From positions 1 to 27,153 of IMG/VR virus record IMGVR_UViG_3300045789_000520: 27,153 nucleotides of DNA. One strand, written 5' to 3'. Of the stretch, positions 15,233 through 22,924 are shown one piece after another. The DNA comes from a virus. The position numbers were made by a program, and so were the translations under genes. Below the pieces are notes generated by a model. The model saw only the letters and a list, made by a program, of their open reading frames with translations. It was not told the origin of the DNA and ran no database searches. The stretch's first letter is position 1, and each line of letters begins with the position of its first letter.

Positions 15233-16387
15233 TTAGAGCAGTCCTTCCCGGATCGCCTCTTCCCTGGTCAGGCGGCGAAGTTCGGTCACAAAGAGTCCCG
15301 CGTCGCCCCTGGTGACTTTGACCAAGACGAACTGCCGGCCCTCGACCTCGTGCAAGTAAAGGGCGTGGCCGGGTTCAGGCAACACGCGCCGGGTGCCCTC
15401 TGAGACGGCGGCTTGGGCCTGTAGGTAGTCTTTTGCTGCCAGATTGGGCTGGGCTGTCAATTGGCGCGCCATGGTTTCCGGGGAGATCTCGGCGACCAGG
15501 CGCTTGGAGCCGATTGCCTGCGCTTCCGCTGCCTTTAGGCGAAGCAACGGGAAATTGCCCTGCGGATCTTTCAACCAGGTTTCAAAGGGGCCACCGCGCA
15601 ACCAGCTTTGGATCAGGTCGGTCGAGGGGCGCTCGTTCAGGCTCTCCAGCTTGTCGCGAAACTGTACAATGGTCTCGCTGACAGTGTGGCCTGGTGCATA
15701 GTCCCATCCTTTGGAGATACCGGCGGGCGTTCCGGTTTGGGGATCAATCTTGTCCCAATCGTCAGGAAGCTTGAGGCTGGGATCGCCGCCCCGTCGGATC
15801 GCCCCGGCAATGGACCGCGCACCGTAGACGTCACAAGAGCAGCCCCAGCCGTTCGGAGGAAAGTGTTTGAGCCACCATTTGTGCGCAGCCTCAAGGATAA
15901 GACCGTCCCAGGCAAGGTGATGCAGGCGTGGCTCCGCAGACCCGCCGTGACGATAGACCAGGAAGGGAAAGCCGCCGTCTCGGAGCTGGGCAAGGCGACC
16001 CGCCATATAGCTGGTGCGCATGTTGGTGCGGTAGATCGTCCGCATTCGCCAGGCTTCACCCTTTGGGGTGCCTTCGCCGGTCCAGCCGTGCCAGCCATGC
16101 TTCTCCACGATAGCGCGAAAATCCCGCTTGAAGGCCTCAAGGCCGGTGCCTTCTGAGATTACCTTAGAAACGGCATTGGCCAAATCGGATAGCAGCTCAG
16201 CCTTCATGGCACCCGCAACCATAAACGACCGGTCATGGGCGTTATGTTTGAGATCGTCCCAAGCGACGGTCGGCACCAGGTCTCCCAAGCGGAGTTGGAA
16301 GGCAGCTACCTGTTCTTTGAACGGGCGGCGGAAGGTTGCGGCGAATGTATCAGTCAAGGGCTTCGTCCTCGACTTTCGCGCGCCCAC
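15233..16387 (-). CDS. Head morphogenesis protein gp30/F-like with extra C-terminal domain
   Basis: The N-terminal 240 residues match the Mu F/SPP1 gp7 minor head family. They include RDFRAIVEKHGWHGWTGEG, the YRTNMRTSYMAGRLAQLRDG segment, and HHLAWDGL followed by FPPNGWGCSCDVYGAR. The start is a GTG at 16387, overlapping the portal gene by 38 bases, because no later start lies before the conserved region. The ribosome site (GGGG) is weak. Residues about 280-384 are a separate domain ending GHALYLHEVEGRQFVLVKVT...LFVTELRRLTREEAIREGLL, resembling the Barnase-EndoU-ColicinE5/D-RelE-like nuclease (PBECR) domains that are often fused to Mu F proteins. A few copies sit at the portal vertex and may be ejected with DNA. 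Confidence 0.85.
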   Translation of the reverse strand: MGARKSRTKPLTDTFAATFRRPFKEQVAAFQLRLGDLVPTVAWDDLKHNAHDRSFMVAGAMKAELLSDLANAVSKVISEGTGLEAFKRDFRAIVEKHGWHGWTGEGTPKGEAWRMRTIYRTNMRTSYMAGRLAQLRDGGFPFLVYRHGGSAEPRLHHLAWDGLILEAAHKWWLKHFPPNGWGCSCDVYGARSIAGAIRRGGDPSLKLPDDWDKIDPQTGTPAGISKGWDYAPGHTVSETIVQFRDKLESLNERPSTDLIQSWLRGGPFETWLKDPQGNFPLLRLKAAEAQAIGSKRLVAEISPETMARQLTAQPNLAAKDYLQAQAAVSEGTRRVLPEPGHALYLHEVEGRQFVLVKVTRGDAGLFVTELRRLTREEAIREGLL

Positions 16388-17996
16388 TTGCCCCAGCGGC
16401 TTCAGTGGCCGCAGCTATGACGGAAACAAGGTCATCCAGGCCTAATTCGGGGAAGGCGCTCAACAGATGTTCGTGGATTTCCTCCAGGCTATCACCCGCC
16501 TGGACAATAGCTTCGACCTGTTCAAGGAGGCGGTGCATCAACGGAAGGCTTTCGGCCTGCAGCCGGTCGGCCAAGACGGTCACTGGCGACACCCCCGAAA
16601 TAACGTCCGTAGAGGGCTGTTGTGCCTGAAGTGCGGCAATGCCCCCTGAAATCTGCTGGAGGGCGTTAAACCCCCCTTTAAATTCAGTCTCAGAGGGGTT
16701 CTCGTCCTCACTCCCGGCCTTGGGGTCCGGCCGGGGCGGCTCGTCGGCGGTTTTTCCCAAGATCTTCTCTCCTTTCTTTGGGGCGGCAAATCCAAGTTTC
16801 GCCAGGACTTCGCTTTCGGAAACTTCCAATCCAAGTCCGATCCAAGGGGTTGCGGCCTCTGTCCAGGCTTTCAGGTCTTCGGCTTCCGGGCGGGCCAGAT
16901 TGATTTGGGGGTATCGCCTCTGTGGCCCGAAATTCAGATCTACAAAGGGACGCACCAGCATTTGGTTGAGAACCCCGGCCAGCAAGTTGGCGTCAGCGGT
17001 TTCAATGTCCTCCTGGACTTGGCGGTGTTCTGTCCCGGAACCCAGCCCGCCGGTGACGGCATCTGTAGTAGCAGTTTGCCCGAGAACGGCCTTTGACGTT
17101 TGCCGGTCCAGCCAATCGGCGCGCTTTTCATAGAGTTCGTGTGAGCCGCTGATGTTTTGCGCTTCCACGAATTCTAGCTGCATGCTGTCGGGCATGATCG
17201 CGGCGCAGTCCCCGGCAATGTTGACCACTGCGTGATAGAGGGTGTCCTTTTCCTCTTCAGAGGTGCCGGGGCCATATTTGCCGACTCGGATCGGCTGCCC
17301 GTAGGTCTGGGTGAAGATCGCCCAGTCCCGCTGGGTGAAGGCTTTGAACATCCAGGCCCAGGCAGCGGGACGGGCCAAACCACCCCGAATAGGCAACCCG
17401 GACTTTGCTTTGATCGGCGCATAGATGAACTTGTAAGGGGGCAGGAGTTCCTCTTGGCCGCCTTCCGTCAGCATGACTGGGGTGCGCAGGTCTTTGCGTT
17501 GGAAGCGGAACCAGCGAGGGTCGCGCCACTCAAGGCGCTCGGGAACTGTCATCCGGTCTACATGCGCCCAGATCATTTCGGTGAAGGAATAGCCCTTGCC
17601 GACTGCGTCCAGAATATCAAACAGCTCGCTTTGCAGCTCATCCCGCGTGAGCCAATCGCGCAGGGCGTCGGCGTGCTTCTTTTCGGCCGCCGTGGTCCCG
17701 CGTGTGGTCACTGTGATTTCGAGCTGGCTCACGGCCCGTTTTCGAGTGCCGACCACACCAAGGTAGTGCAGGTCCCGTTCCTCAATCGTCTCGGCCAGCT
17801 CGAGGTATTGGACAGGATCGCCCTGGTCGGCGGCGCGCAGGATGTTAGCCAGGCGCACAGGGTCCAACCCGTCGCCGGGATAACCTGATATCGGAGACCG
17901 CACGCTGCCGAAGGACGCGTCGGCGATGTCCTGCATTAACAGTTCGCGTTTTACCGGGCGGCCATATGGATCAAGTACTTTGGATGTAGCGGCCAT
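16350..17996 (-). CDS. Portal protein, Mu gp29-like (DUF935), 548 aa
   Basis: The ATG at 17996 overlaps the terminase stop as TGATG. A TTG one codon earlier is possible. The protein opens MAATSKVLDPYGRPVKRELL and includes the family signatures PGDGLDPVRLANILRAADQG, QYLELAETIEERDLHYLGV and GTRKRAVSQLEITVTTRG. Also present are the SFTEMIWAHVDRMTVPERLE region and WAIFTQTYGQPIRVGKYGPG. These identify the DUF935 family, the Mu portal. Twelve copies form the DNA channel. The C-terminal 110 residues are more variable and acidic. The gene lies between terminase and F as in Mu. Confidence 0.95.
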   Translation of the reverse strand: MAATSKVLDPYGRPVKRELLMQDIADASFGSVRSPISGYPGDGLDPVRLANILRAADQGDPVQYLELAETIEERDLHYLGVVGTRKRAVSQLEITVTTRGTTAAEKKHADALRDWLTRDELQSELFDILDAVGKGYSFTEMIWAHVDRMTVPERLEWRDPRWFRFQRKDLRTPVMLTEGGQEELLPPYKFIYAPIKAKSGLPIRGGLARPAAWAWMFKAFTQRDWAIFTQTYGQPIRVGKYGPGTSEEEKDTLYHAVVNIAGDCAAIMPDSMQLEFVEAQNISGSHELYEKRADWLDRQTSKAVLGQTATTDAVTGGLGSGTEHRQVQEDIETADANLLAGVLNQMLVRPFVDLNFGPQRRYPQINLARPEAEDLKAWTEAATPWIGLGLEVSESEVLAKLGFAAPKKGEKILGKTADEPPRPDPKAGSEDENPSETEFKGGFNALQQISGGIAALQAQQPSTDVISGVSPVTVLADRLQAESLPLMHRLLEQVEAIVQAGDSLEEIHEHLLSAFPELGLDDLVSVIAAATEAAGASGRAKVEDEALD

Positions 17997-19714
17997 CAAA
18001 AGCCCCCCTTGATGCGAGCGCCCAAGGGGCCGCTCCAGGTGTTTTTGGGATTGTCTGCGGCCCGGTTGCGGGCAAGACGTTCGGCCCCTGTCCGCGATGG
18101 GGCGCTAACGCTGGCGGGGGCCTTGGCGGCGCGGTAAGCGTATTCAACGAAACGCATTCGGGACGCGAAGTGTGCCAGGGCCAGACCGATTGCATAGTCG
18201 CCGTGGCGGCGCTTGCCACCCTTCTTTCCTTTGGCCAGCTCTTTGTCGCGAACATCGGGCACTTTTGGAATGCCTCGGATCTCTTTCACAGCGCGCAGGT
18301 CTGTGAGGTGATCCGCATCTGCACCAATGGAAATCATATCGTCTTCAAAGGCGGTTTTTAGGGGCGGCATATTCACCCGATACCACTCCAGACTAAACTT
18401 GATCGCCCAGATCAGACCGGGGGCGTCTTCGCTTTCCCTCAGACCAAATCTTCGCCCCATGTCTTCTGCAACGGTCCAGCCCATGCCGGTGGCGTCAAAG
18501 GCCGCACCGAGCAGGCGGGGAAGAATTGCCTCGAGCACATCTCCGACAATTGCTTTTTGTTCGTTGCCGGGGACATTGCGCATTTCCAAAGACATTGCTT
18601 CGCGGCGGCGCAAGTTCTGCTCCAGCATCAGGACAGGCAAGACCGAGAGGTCCGCTACCCTGGCAAAGTCAAACCCGGCCGCATAGTGCGGCGTCATATC
18701 CAGCCCGCCCAAGGTCTTGTCCAACTCTCGCATGAAAGGGCGCATGTGTTCGGATTGGTGTTGCGGCGTCATGTGCAGGTAGTTGTCCGGCAACTCTAAG
18801 CGCAATACCGGGGCGTCTGCTGTCATGCGGGCCTCAATCAATGGCGCAGGCAGCCAGGCGCCAGATCCAGACTTTGGGATACAGTGCAGTTCTTCATCTG
18901 CGTCATCGCCGTAAACGGCGTGAATACTGTCAATCCACTTTTGCCGCTCTTCAGGGGTGTCAGGCTTGCCAGTGACCAGGGCAATCCGCTCATATAGCCC
19001 GGCGTCGACGGCTTCGTTGAAAGTGACACGCACCACTTTTGCAATATCGCCACGCTCTCCAGCGTTGACCTGGCGCACCAGGATGTTGAACGGGTTGCTG
19101 TCACCGTCGTGGGTGGAAATGACCAGGACTTTGCCGCCCCACATCAAGAGAGCATTGGCGGCCTTCAGCATTTCGTCGAGTTCGTCATGGAATGCGGCCT
19201 CGTCAAAGATCACGAAACCTTGGCGGCCACGCAAAGAGCGTGGCCTACTGGTCAGGGCAACGATCTCAAATCCGCTAGCAAAGCGGATACGAAAGGCGCT
19301 GATGTGTTGGTCTTCTTCGCCCTCTTTTTCTTTCCGAACCTTAAAGAGGAACTCTTGCACGGCGGAGGCGGCGGGCATGAAGGCCTTGGCCCACATGGCA
19401 CAGGTGTCAATGAACTCGCGCGCCATATCTAGGTTGAAACCGATGTAGAGCGTATCCATGCCGCCTGCTGGTTTCGAGGCCCCAGAGGTCAAAACGGCGT
19501 CAGCCCCGACCGCCCAGGTCATGCCAATCCGGCGGGACTTTTCGCATACGGTGAATTGGTAGGCGGCGGTCGTTTGCAGCAGCTTCGTTTGATAGGAAAG
19601 AAGCACAGCAGGCAGCCCCGCGGCCGCGTCCAGGTTTTCCGGGAATGCCTGTCGGCTTTCAGCGCGCAGTTTGTCCCATTCTTCGTCGGTCATCGGCTCT
19701 GCCGGGGCGCTCAT
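17996..19714 (-). CDS. Large terminase subunit, Mu gp28-like, 572 aa
   Basis: The ATPase motor shows CEKSRRIGMTW at residues 57-67 in the Walker A position (Arg-Ile-Gly-Met-Thr is a deviant form typical of gp28). It also shows VIFDEAAF at about 168-175 as Walker B with catalytic Glu, then VLVISTHDG as motif III. The C-terminal RNase H-like nuclease shows Asp349 in GFDFARVADLSV, Asp407 in AAFDATGMGW and Asp506 in RRHGDYAIGLALAHF, three acidic residues for metal binding. The enzyme packages DNA by headful, with the first cut just outside the integrated left end in Mu. It follows the preceding gene without a gap (TGAATG). The active-site set looks intact. Confidence 0.95.
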   Translation of the reverse strand: MSAPAEPMTDEEWDKLRAESRQAFPENLDAAAGLPAVLLSYQTKLLQTTAAYQFTVCEKSRRIGMTWAVGADAVLTSGASKPAGGMDTLYIGFNLDMAREFIDTCAMWAKAFMPAASAVQEFLFKVRKEKEGEEDQHISAFRIRFASGFEIVALTSRPRSLRGRQGFVIFDEAAFHDELDEMLKAANALLMWGGKVLVISTHDGDSNPFNILVRQVNAGERGDIAKVVRVTFNEAVDAGLYERIALVTGKPDTPEERQKWIDSIHAVYGDDADEELHCIPKSGSGAWLPAPLIEARMTADAPVLRLELPDNYLHMTPQHQSEHMRPFMRELDKTLGGLDMTPHYAAGFDFARVADLSVLPVLMLEQNLRRREAMSLEMRNVPGNEQKAIVGDVLEAILPRLLGAAFDATGMGWTVAEDMGRRFGLRESEDAPGLIWAIKFSLEWYRVNMPPLKTAFEDDMISIGADADHLTDLRAVKEIRGIPKVPDVRDKELAKGKKGGKRRHGDYAIGLALAHFASRMRFVEYAYRAAKAPASVSAPSRTGAERLARNRAADNPKNTWSGPLGARIKGGF

Positions 19715-20029
19715 TCAAACGCCCTCCCATGCCCGCTCGTATCGCGACCGCAGGGTATCTCGCTGGGGGCGGTCGCCGAGCAGATCGGGGAAGAACTCCC
19801 CTTCGCCCAACCGCCAAAGGTGGCGCGTGTTCCGGGAATTCACGATCTGGCTTTGTGGGGGATACACCTCAATAGCAGCAGCATCGTCCCCCCAAACGCA
19901 GCACTTGATAGTCTGAAGCTGGTCCCAGGTGATTGTGCCGTCATGTTCGACCCAAAGGTGCCCGAGTTCTACGTCGAGGTGGACGCAGAAACCATAGAAG
20001 GACATTTCCCGAATGTCGCGACTGCTCAT
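19715..20029 (-). CDS. Conserved phage protein, DUF7694-like, 104 aa
   Basis: The ATG at 20029 overlaps the DUF3486 stop as ATGA. The protein contains MSFYGFCVHLDVELGHLWV, TWDQLQTIKCCVWGDDAAAI and NSRNTRHLWRLGEGEF. The Trp-Asp-x-Leu-Gln...Trp-Gly...Ala-x-Glu-Val-Tyr-Pro pattern resembles small DUF7694 proteins found beside terminases. No catalytic motif is visible. It is sandwiched between the DUF3486 (gp27-like, candidate small terminase) and the large terminase. A packaging accessory role is plausible but only by position. Confidence 0.55.
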   Translation of the reverse strand: MSSRDIREMSFYGFCVHLDVELGHLWVEHDGTITWDQLQTIKCCVWGDDAAAIEVYPPQSQIVNSRNTRHLWRLGEGEFFPDLLGDRPQRDTLRSRYERAWEGV

Positions 20030-20598
20030 CGCTTGCCCCCAAACAGGATCTTCTCGCGAATATCCTCGATTGTCTCGGAGGTTAGGCCTAGCTGCGTTGC
20101 CGCCTTTTCCATATCTCCAGCAGCTTCTTCCTTGGCCTTCTGAGCCACGCGACTGCGTTCGTCCTCCATCAGTTTTTCGCGGATGCCGGAACTGTGCATG
20201 ATGTCTTTGAGCATCTTGCCGATGAAGTGCAGGTCCTGCGGCTTGATCTCGTCGCCGCCCTTGGTCATCTGGCTTTGCATGACCTTAAACGCCAGCGTGG
20301 TGACCATCTGGAAAAGGACGTTGTGCCGTTGCGCTTCTTCTTCCAGGCCGTTGTCATTCATCCAGTCGGCGGCCCATTGGCTGGCCTGTTCCTGGTATTT
20401 GACGAATTCGCGGTATTCCTGGCCGTATTCATGGACTGCGGATTTGCCAACGCTGATTTCAAAACCGGCTTCCAAAAGCTTGCTGTTCAGTTCGTCAGCG
20501 ATCCTGGCATAGCCGCTCCAGCCGCCTGCCTTGAGCGTCTCGTGAAGCCAGTCCCGGAACTCTTCCGGCAGCATGTCGATTTTACGTGGAGGCGGCAT
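20026..20598 (-). CDS. DUF3486 family protein, Mu gp27-like, 190 aa
   Basis: I start it at the ATG at 20598 (MPPPRKIDMLPEEFRDWLHE), just after the preceding stop. A longer in-frame reading to 20691 covers the previous gene and has no support. The N-terminal 70 residues contain a helix-turn-helix-like region (LPEEFRDWLHETLKAGGWSG, then ADELNSKLLEAGFEISVGKS and VHEYGQEYREF). The rest is helical, with QRHNVLFQMVTTLAFKVMQS. DUF3486 is a Mu gp27-type family placed right before the large terminase gene gp28. It is suspected to be the small terminase or DNA-recognition subunit. Confidence 0.85.
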   Translation of the reverse strand: MPPPRKIDMLPEEFRDWLHETLKAGGWSGYARIADELNSKLLEAGFEISVGKSAVHEYGQEYREFVKYQEQASQWAADWMNDNGLEEEAQRHNVLFQMVTTLAFKVMQSQMTKGGDEIKPQDLHFIGKMLKDIMHSSGIREKLMEDERSRVAQKAKEEAAGDMEKAATQLGLTSETIEDIREKILFGGKR

Positions 20599-20599
20599 T

Positions 20600-20899
20600 T
20601 CAGAAGCCGTTGTCCGGCAGGCGCAGACCTTCGTCACGGATCTCGTTCCGGGCTCGCCGTTTGCCGCGATTAGTGATCTCGGCCAGGACAACGTCGTTGT
20701 CGCCGCCGGTCTTTACGTAACCTTTCTTTTCGAGCCAGTTTACGGCTTCAAGGATCTCGTCAAAGTAGGAAGGAACGCCGCTGCCTTTGACAACAGCGAG
20801 GAGCATATCAGCGCTTGCTGTTTGCCCGTTTGCCTCATGCAGAAATGCGATGATGACGCCTCTGCGAATGACCTTTTGCTCTTCTTTGTAGCTCATCAT
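20600..20899 (-). CDS. VpaChn25_0724-family winged-helix phage protein, Mu gp26-like, 99 aa
   Basis: The start overlaps the DUF2730 stop as ATGA (two adjacent ATGs, 20899 and 20896). The sequence has the order helix (YKEEQKVIRRGVIIAFLHEA), a segment GQTASADMLLAVVKGSGVPS, a recognition-like helix (YFDEILEAVNWLEKKGYVKT) and a wing with DVVLAEITNRGKRRARNE. This is a winged-helix layout as in the VpaChn25_0724 family seen at the gp26 position of Mu-like phages. It may bind DNA or a partner protein. Its role in Mu is not defined. The order DUF2730, this gene, DUF3486, terminase is strongly conserved. Confidence 0.8.
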   Translation of the reverse strand: MMSYKEEQKVIRRGVIIAFLHEANGQTASADMLLAVVKGSGVPSYFDEILEAVNWLEKKGYVKTGGDNDVVLAEITNRGKRRARNEIRDEGLRLPDNGF

Positions 20900-21258
20900 T
20901 GTTGCGGTTCTTTCGGAAGTTTTAGGTCTCTTAGGAACTTTTCGTGGCCGCCGAGAGTACGTTCCAGGCGCTGTTGGCTGGCGGTCAGGCCATCCATTTG
21001 CGTTAGAATAGCTTTCACATTGCCATTCATTCGCTCGATCCCGATATTCAGATCGTGAAACTCGCCTTTCGTCGGCAAGTCTTCGATCTGCTGTTCAAGT
21101 TTCTGGATTTTGAGATCGTGGGCATCCATGCGCTTGGAGCCTGCATAGAGGCGCTTGTCCAAATCCTTCCGGCGTGTGGCAAACCAAGTGAAAATGATCG
21201 CGGCTAATGCGAAGGCGAAGTTCGCCAGCTTTAGCCCCGTGTCTAGATCTAGGGCCAC
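20896..21258 (-). CDS. DUF2730 membrane-anchored coiled-coil protein, Mu gp25-like, 120 aa
   Basis: I choose the GTG at 21258 because AGGAGG lies seven bases upstream. A GTG at 21276 in frame has no ribosome site. The protein has one N-terminal membrane segment (ANFAFALAAIIFTWFAT, about residues 12-28), then a positive RRKDLDKR patch. A coiled coil follows to residue about 110 (LKIQKLEQQIEDLPTKGEF, MNGNVKAILTQMDGLTASQQ). This is the DUF2730 layout. It overlaps the holin gene's end and sits in the lysis cluster. A spanin-like or other envelope role is possible but not shown. Confidence 0.8.
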   Translation of the reverse strand: MALDLDTGLKLANFAFALAAIIFTWFATRRKDLDKRLYAGSKRMDAHDLKIQKLEQQIEDLPTKGEFHDLNIGIERMNGNVKAILTQMDGLTASQQRLERTLGGHEKFLRDLKLPKEPQQ

Positions 21259-21830
21259 TCTTTGCCCTCCTGCCACTCGGTCACAGCGGGGTTTTCGCTT
21301 TGCTCTGTGGCGGATTGGGCCAGGCTAGTGTCGGTGCCCGTATCAGCGACGCCTGGGCTGTCGTGGCGCAGGCTGCGGAGAGCGTCGATATTCTCCACGA
21401 CTTGGGGAACGCGGCTCATGGTTTCCGCCAGATCACGCTGAAAGTCCTGGGCCTTCACCTGTTGCCGTGCACCAAAATAGAAGGACACAACGGCCCCCAG
21501 GAGCCACCACAACGGCTCGGGAACAAGCGCCAGTCCCTGCATCCGCTCTGCAAACCAGATTGGATTGGTCATGGCCGATGTGAACAGCGCCAGGATACCG
21601 ATCACCATAGCGGGGCGGGGCAGGCGGTTTAGACCGTCCATAAAGCGATCAAACCAGCCGCGCTGGCGCTGGCCGAACTCAGCCGAAAACTGTCCCATAG
21701 CCCCGGTCTGGATTTGAGCGCTTCGCACGGCCCCGGCCTCAGCGTTTTCCCGGAAGACTTCGACGGTCTCAACGACCATGTTGCGGCCCCCGCCAAAGAG
21801 CATTCCCCAAAATTGACTGATCATCCCCAT
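21249..21830 (-). CDS. 3TM-type holin family protein, 193 aa
   Basis: The N-terminal region is amphipathic (MGMISQFWGMLFGGGRN, then VETVEVFRENAEAGAV). Two clear hydrophobic segments follow: AMVIGILALFTSAM near 73-86 and EPLWWLLGAVVSFYFGA near 104-120. The RLPRPAMVIGILALFTSAM and ALVPEPLWWLLGAVVSFYFG segments match the 3TMs_holin family found in Mu-like and GTA-like lysis cassettes. The C-terminal 70 residues are soluble and charged. It follows the endolysin by a 10-base overlap. It would form the membrane holes that time lysis. Confidence 0.85.
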   Translation of the reverse strand: MGMISQFWGMLFGGGRNMVVETVEVFRENAEAGAVRSAQIQTGAMGQFSAEFGQRQRGWFDRFMDGLNRLPRPAMVIGILALFTSAMTNPIWFAERMQGLALVPEPLWWLLGAVVSFYFGARQQVKAQDFQRDLAETMSRVPQVVENIDALRSLRHDSPGVADTGTDTSLAQSATEQSENPAVTEWQEGKEWP

Positions 21831-22432
21831 TTTGCGGTCCTCTTCTGAAACTCTGATTGGCTCATATGAAAGCGCGGCGAGATGAACTCTTCAGCCCGCT
21901 TGATCCAACCGCCTTTGCTATCAGCACGGGTGCGGGCATATTTGCGGGAGGCGCGCCGCCGATCCGCCAGCCGGAAATAATAATTGCGACGGGCAATGCC
22001 GTAGGCGTCGACAAAGTAGCCGCCTGCCTTTTTGAACGCGCGGTGCACCGCTTGCGCGGTCTTCGGGCCAAGCGCGCCATCAACGGCCACCGGCTCTTGA
22101 AATTCGCCCAATAGCCGCTGGAGGATCTTCACTGCATTGCCTCCGGCGTTGACGTACATGTCAAAGACGGACGCCTGCAACTCGGTTGGCAGCAGGTCGA
22201 TCTTGGGTTTTACAAAATAGTGCTGGATGAAGATCTCGACGGCATCTTCTCGGGTCAGCTTGCGCACGTCCTGGGCATCGACGTCGCCGTCGCGGTCCAG
22301 ATCCAGCCCAAGGCGGCGCATGGTGTGGATGGTGACACCAAACTTGGTGGCTCCGCCCGGATCGTCCGGGTCGTTCACGTAGCCGCCTTCGCGCGCAACG
22401 ATTTCTTTCGCGATGTGCTGGACTGAGTGCAT
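21821..22432 (-). CDS. GH108 endolysin, 203 aa
   Basis: A longer frame starts inside the terminator at 22471. The ATG at 22432 (MHSVQHIAKEIVAREGGYV) is the better start, keeping the terminator outside the gene. The catalytic region carries REGGYVNDPDDPGGATKFGV with candidate general acid Glu15, the signature of glycoside hydrolase 108 muramidases. Residues about 45-56 have an Asp-x-Asp-x-Asp calcium-loop-like segment (LDRDGDVDAQDV), seen in this lysozyme group. The C-terminal PG-binding-like half contains GALGPKTAQAVHRAFKKAGG. No signal peptide is seen, so it depends on the downstream holin for release. It is the first gene of the late operon. Confidence 0.9.
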   Translation of the reverse strand: MHSVQHIAKEIVAREGGYVNDPDDPGGATKFGVTIHTMRRLGLDLDRDGDVDAQDVRKLTREDAVEIFIQHYFVKPKIDLLPTELQASVFDMYVNAGGNAVKILQRLLGEFQEPVAVDGALGPKTAQAVHRAFKKAGGYFVDAYGIARRNYYFRLADRRRASRKYARTRADSKGGWIKRAEEFISPRFHMSQSEFQKRTAKWG

Positions 22433-22445
22433 TGCCGACCCCAAA

Positions 22446-22468
22446 GAAAAACCCCGTTTAACGGGGTT
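22446..22468 (-). terminator. Rho-independent terminator between Mor-like gene and endolysin
   Basis: AACCCCG pairs with CGGGGTT around TTAAA (22450-22468), and on the minus strand the stem runs into TTTCTTT (22446-22452 plus). It ends leftward transcription of the early/middle operon. It also overlaps any longer reading of the endolysin frame from 22471, so the ATG at 22432 is favoured. Confidence 0.8.
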
Positions 22469-22499
22469 CAAAATGGCAGCAGTAGGGGGATCGGAGCCA

Positions 22500-22517
22500 C
22501 CCGCACCTATGTGCGGG
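22500..22517 (-). promoter_or_regulatory. Inverted repeat CCCGCAC-N4-GTGCGGG before the lysis operon
   Basis: This 7-bp perfect inverted repeat lies just after the Mor-like gene's stop, in the position of the Mu P_lys promoter. Its core and its downstream bases (GGTGCGGGTG, then a C-run and ACTGC) match the repeat at 14659-14678. No clear -10/-35 pair was recognised, which fits activator-dependent Mu late promoters. It could act as a binding site for a Mor-like activator or as a transcript hairpin. Confidence 0.5.
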
Positions 22518-22525
22518 GGAGGCGG

Positions 22526-22924
22526 CTAGTGGCCTAAAAAGAGAGATGGCTGATTGGGGTCCGCCTCGGGGCGGGCACCTGGTTTGGCCAGCCAGCGGCG
22601 GACACTGGCGTCAGCCACACCGAGCTTGCGGGCAATCTCGACAGTTTTCAAGCCCTGAGAGAAATAGACCTTTGCGCGCCATTCTTTGACTAGGGGAACG
22701 CGGCTTTGCAACCGGGCCTCAACATCGGCCAGCATTTTGGCCTTTGGAAAACCGAGAAGATCAACGACTTGGGACCGTGCCGTTGGGTGGGTGGCAATGT
22801 AGATCTCGGTGCCTCCAAAGGCCTCCAGGAACCTCAAGGTGTCGTCCAGGCCGAGCGCCTCTATGTAGGGTTCTACCTGAGCCGGAGGCTTGGGAAAGGG
22901 TGGCTTTGGTTCAGACTTTGCCAT
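22526..22924 (-). CDS. Mor/C-like transcription activator, 132 aa
   Basis: The N-terminal half has the Mor-type dimer segment GLDDTLRFLEAFGGTEIYIA (residues about 24-43). The C-terminal half has a helix-turn-helix, GLKTVEIARKLGVADASVRR, at about 91-110. Mu Mor and C have this same two-part plan: they bind the promoter as dimers and replace the -35 contact. In Mu, Mor turns on C and C turns on late genes. Here only one such gene lies between GemA and the lysis genes. The protein may therefore switch on late transcription directly. It overlaps the previous gene by 14 bases and ends before the late-operon repeat. The C-terminal ESPSLFLGH-like tail (DPNQPSLFLGH) is unusual. Confidence 0.65.
   Translation of the reverse strand: MAKSEPKPPFPKPPAQVEPYIEALGLDDTLRFLEAFGGTEIYIATHPTARSQVVDLLGFPKAKMLADVEARLQSRVPLVKEWRAKVYFSQGLKTVEIARKLGVADASVRRWLAKPGARPEADPNQPSLFLGH

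Noticed and set aside
20599-20691. Upstream extension of the DUF3486 gene to 20691
   Set aside because: It would overlap the preceding gene entirely by 90 bases; the ATG at 20598 follows the previous stop and starts the recognisable sequence.
22433-22471. Upstream extension of the endolysin from 22471
   Set aside because: It would start inside a Rho-independent terminator and add a peptide without similarity to the GH108 opening.
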